DNA from: JAWOJB01 sp046484325
GTDB lineage: Bacteria > Actinomycetota > Acidimicrobiia > Spongiisociales > ZC4RG35
DNA: 6,629 nt
Reading direction: 5' to 3'
Assembly: GCA_046484325.1 (NCBI GenBank)
Contig: JAWOJB010000099.1
Span: 1-6,629, forward strand
Shown here: positions 5,353 to 6,629 of the stretch, piece by piece
Numbering within the stretch: position 1 is the first letter of the stretch
Layout of the letters: every line of letters begins with the position of its first letter
Notes under the pieces: generated by a model
What the model was told of the DNA's origin: nothing
Databases searched by the model: none
Seen by the model: the letters and a program-made list of their open reading frames with translations, nothing else
Made by a program: the position numbers and the translations under genes

Positions 5353-5982
5353 ATGCAGGCACACACGATCTCGGTGTCCGGCACCGGCCGGGTGGCCGCC
5401 ACACCGGACGCGATGGTGGTCGATCTGGGGGTGTCGGTGCTCCGTCCGAACGTCGCCGCCGCCACCGGCGAGGCCGCCAGGCTCGCCGCGGCCGTGATCG
5501 AAGCCGCAGGACGCGAAGGGGTCGACACCGAGGACCTGCGCACCTCCCGCTACGGGCTCCACCCCGAGCACGACCACCGGGGCGAGCGCCGAACCCTGCT
5601 CGGGTACCGGGCCGGCAACGTCCTCTCCGTCACCATCCGCGACTTCGATCGCGCCGGTGCCGTGATCGACGCGGCCATGGCGGCGGCAGGCGACGAGGGT
5701 GTGGTGGAGGGGATCCGCTTCGAGATCGAGGACGCGGGATCGGCGACCACGGCGGCTCGTGCCGCCGCCTGTGCCGACGCCCTCTCCGCCGCCGAGCAGC
5801 TGGCGGCCCTGGCGGGTGGCCGGCTCGGGGGTGTCGTGGCGATCTCCGAGCGGGGGGCTCCGGCCGACCCCGGCCCGATCCGGCCGGTGATGGAGGCGGC
5901 GATGGGCGCCCCCACCCCGATCCGGCCGGGGGCGCAGGTCGTGACCGTCACCCTGGCCGTGGACTTCGTCCTGGAGGTCTGA
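5353..5982 (+). CDS. SIMPL (DUF541) domain protein, no signal peptide
   Basis: The protein is one SIMPL/DUF541 domain of 209 residues. It opens with ISVSGTGRVAATPD (6-19) and LGVSV, continues through a Glu/Ala-rich helix and GVDTEDLRTSRYGLHP (56-71), and has LGYRAGNVLSVTIRD (83-97) and a final beta strand (VVTVTLAVDFVL). The family includes E. coli YggE, linked to oxidative stress, and Brucella BP26, an oligomeric surface or periplasmic antigen; the biochemical role is unknown. Many members are exported, but this one begins directly in the domain. The only start in frame is ATG 5353, since a TGA at 5317-5319 closes the frame upstream and no GTG or TTG lies between. It should therefore be cytosolic. 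Its stop is one base from the next start, so it is probably co-transcribed with the mutase. Function is not assigned. Confidence 0.88.
   Translation: MQAHTISVSGTGRVAATPDAMVVDLGVSVLRPNVAAATGEAARLAAAVIEAAGREGVDTEDLRTSRYGLHPEHDHRGERRTLLGYRAGNVLSVTIRDFDRAGAVIDAAMAAAGDEGVVEGIRFEIEDAGSATTAARAAACADALSAAEQLAALAGGRLGGVVAISERGAPADPGPIRPVMEAAMGAPTPIRPGAQVVTVTLAVDFVLEV
5973..5977 (+). promoter_or_regulatory. Shine-Dalgarno site of the mutase gene
   Basis: GGAGG lies six bases before the ATG at 5984 and inside the last codons of the SIMPL gene. It is a clear ribosome site, supports this start, and points to translation coupled to the gene upstream. Confidence 0.7.
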
Positions 5983-5983
5983 G

Positions 5984-6629
5984 ATGACCGACCTGCGTTC
6001 CGCCGTCGAGGCATGGATCGCCGGCGATCCCGACCCCGCCACCCGATCGGAGCTCGAGGGCCTGCTCGCAGCCGGGGAGACCGGCGAGCTCGCCGACCGG
6101 ATGGCGGGCACGCTTGAGTTCGGAACCGCCGGGCTGCGGGGACGGGTGGAGGCCGGCTCGAACCGGATGAACCGGGCGGTGGTGATCCGGACGACCCGAG
6201 GCCTCGCCGATCACGTCCTCGCCACCTCCGGAGAGGATCGGGGCCCGGTCGTGGTGGGACGGGACGGGCGTCTGTCCAGCTCGCGCTTCCTGGCCGACGT
6301 GGTGGGGGTGCTGGTGGCGGCCGGCCTCGAGGTCAGGTACGTCGACGAGCCGACGGCCACGCCGGTGCTCGCCTTCCTCGCCCGCCACCTCGGGGCGGTG
6401 GCGGCGGTGGTGGTCACGGCGAGCCACAACCCGCCCGCCGACAACGGCTACAAGGTGTATGCCTCGACCGGAGTCCAGATCGTCCCACCCGAGGACCGCC
6501 TCATCGCCGAAGCGATCGAACGGGTCGGGCCGGCGGTGTCGGTCCCCCGGGTCGAGCAGCCCTTCGACGATCCGAGGGCGACGGAGATCCCGAAGGCGGA
6601 CCGGGATCGCTACTTCGACGCCGTCGCCA
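5984..6629 (+). CDS. phosphoglucomutase/phosphomannomutase family, PGM2-type (3' end cut off)
   Basis: The first 215 residues of an alpha-D-phosphohexomutase are present; the family runs to about 550, so more than half lies past the window edge. LEFGTAGLRG (44-53) is the N-terminal motif of the PGM2/PgcA/PmmB group, and VVVGRDGRLSS (89-99) follows. TASHNPPADNGYKVY (145-159) carries the catalytic phosphoserine, S147. These enzymes move phosphate between C1 and C6 (or C5) of sugar phosphates. In mycobacteria, from memory, the related pmmB sits beside purine nucleoside phosphorylase; human PGM2 acts mainly on pentose phosphates. With deoA and punA next door, phosphopentomutase activity is plausible, but glucose- or mannose-phosphate mutase is equally allowed by what is visible. 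The sugar-binding residues lie in the missing part. Confidence 0.92.
   Translation, partial: MTDLRSAVEAWIAGDPDPATRSELEGLLAAGETGELADRMAGTLEFGTAGLRGRVEAGSNRMNRAVVIRTTRGLADHVLATSGEDRGPVVVGRDGRLSSSRFLADVVGVLVAAGLEVRYVDEPTATPVLAFLARHLGAVAAVVVTASHNPPADNGYKVYASTGVQIVPPEDRLIAEAIERVGPAVSVPRVEQPFDDPRATEIPKADRDRYFDAVA

Noticed and set aside
5311..6111. Upstream extension of the deoA frame to give a 703-residue protein
   Set aside because: The extra part is antisense to the SIMPL gene and the start of the mutase, and the family N-terminus begins exactly at the ATG at 5310.
1..6629. tRNA, rRNA, CRISPR array, insertion sequence or attachment site
   Set aside because: No cloverleaf, regularly spaced repeats, transposase motifs or flanking duplications were found by reading; almost all bases belong to recognised genes.

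Overview
This window is a GC-rich piece of bacterial chromosome, roughly 70 % GC by eye. Its genes are dense and read on both strands. The protein types suggest an actinobacterium: the electron transfer flavoprotein (ETF) subunits resemble the mycobacterial FixA/FixB type, and cytidine deaminase, thymidine phosphorylase, purine nucleoside phosphorylase and a PGM2-type mutase sit close together. From memory, Mycobacterium tuberculosis has a similar grouping. A lineage such as Acidimicrobiia is possible, but the sequence alone does not settle the class.

Layout. Positions 1-147 are an AT-rich leader (about 35 % GC over 41-120) holding a possible 11-codon leader ORF. Two plus-strand genes follow: a cytidine deaminase (cdd) and a polyphosphate kinase 2 (ppk2), which overlap by 28 bases. 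They converge on etfA across a 36-base gap containing a GC-rich hairpin. The minus strand then carries, in transcription order, deoA (pyrimidine-nucleoside phosphorylase), punA (purine nucleoside phosphorylase, 4-base overlap), a 68-base gap with a likely promoter, etfB and etfA (stop and start codons abut). Divergent from deoA, across 42 bases, are a SIMPL/DUF541 protein and, one base after its stop, a phosphoglucomutase/phosphomannomutase-family gene cut off by the right edge.

How the genes fit together. Cdd, DeoA, PunA and the mutase form a plausible nucleoside catabolism and salvage route. Cytidine is deaminated, the nucleosides are split by phosphate into free bases and (deoxy)ribose 1-phosphate, and a PGM2-like mutase could isomerise the pentose phosphate to the 5-phosphate. 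PPK2 would recharge nucleoside diphosphates from polyphosphate. EtfAB is a separate function: it carries electrons from acyl-CoA and related dehydrogenases to the respiratory chain. The SIMPL protein has no assigned biochemical function.

Nothing here looks like a mobile element, a defence system or a wholly new system. The best second looks are the unusual leader of cdd, the D-V-K to G-V-T change in DeoA, the mutase as a candidate missing phosphopentomutase, and the compact divergent promoter that appears to give leaderless mRNAs both ways.
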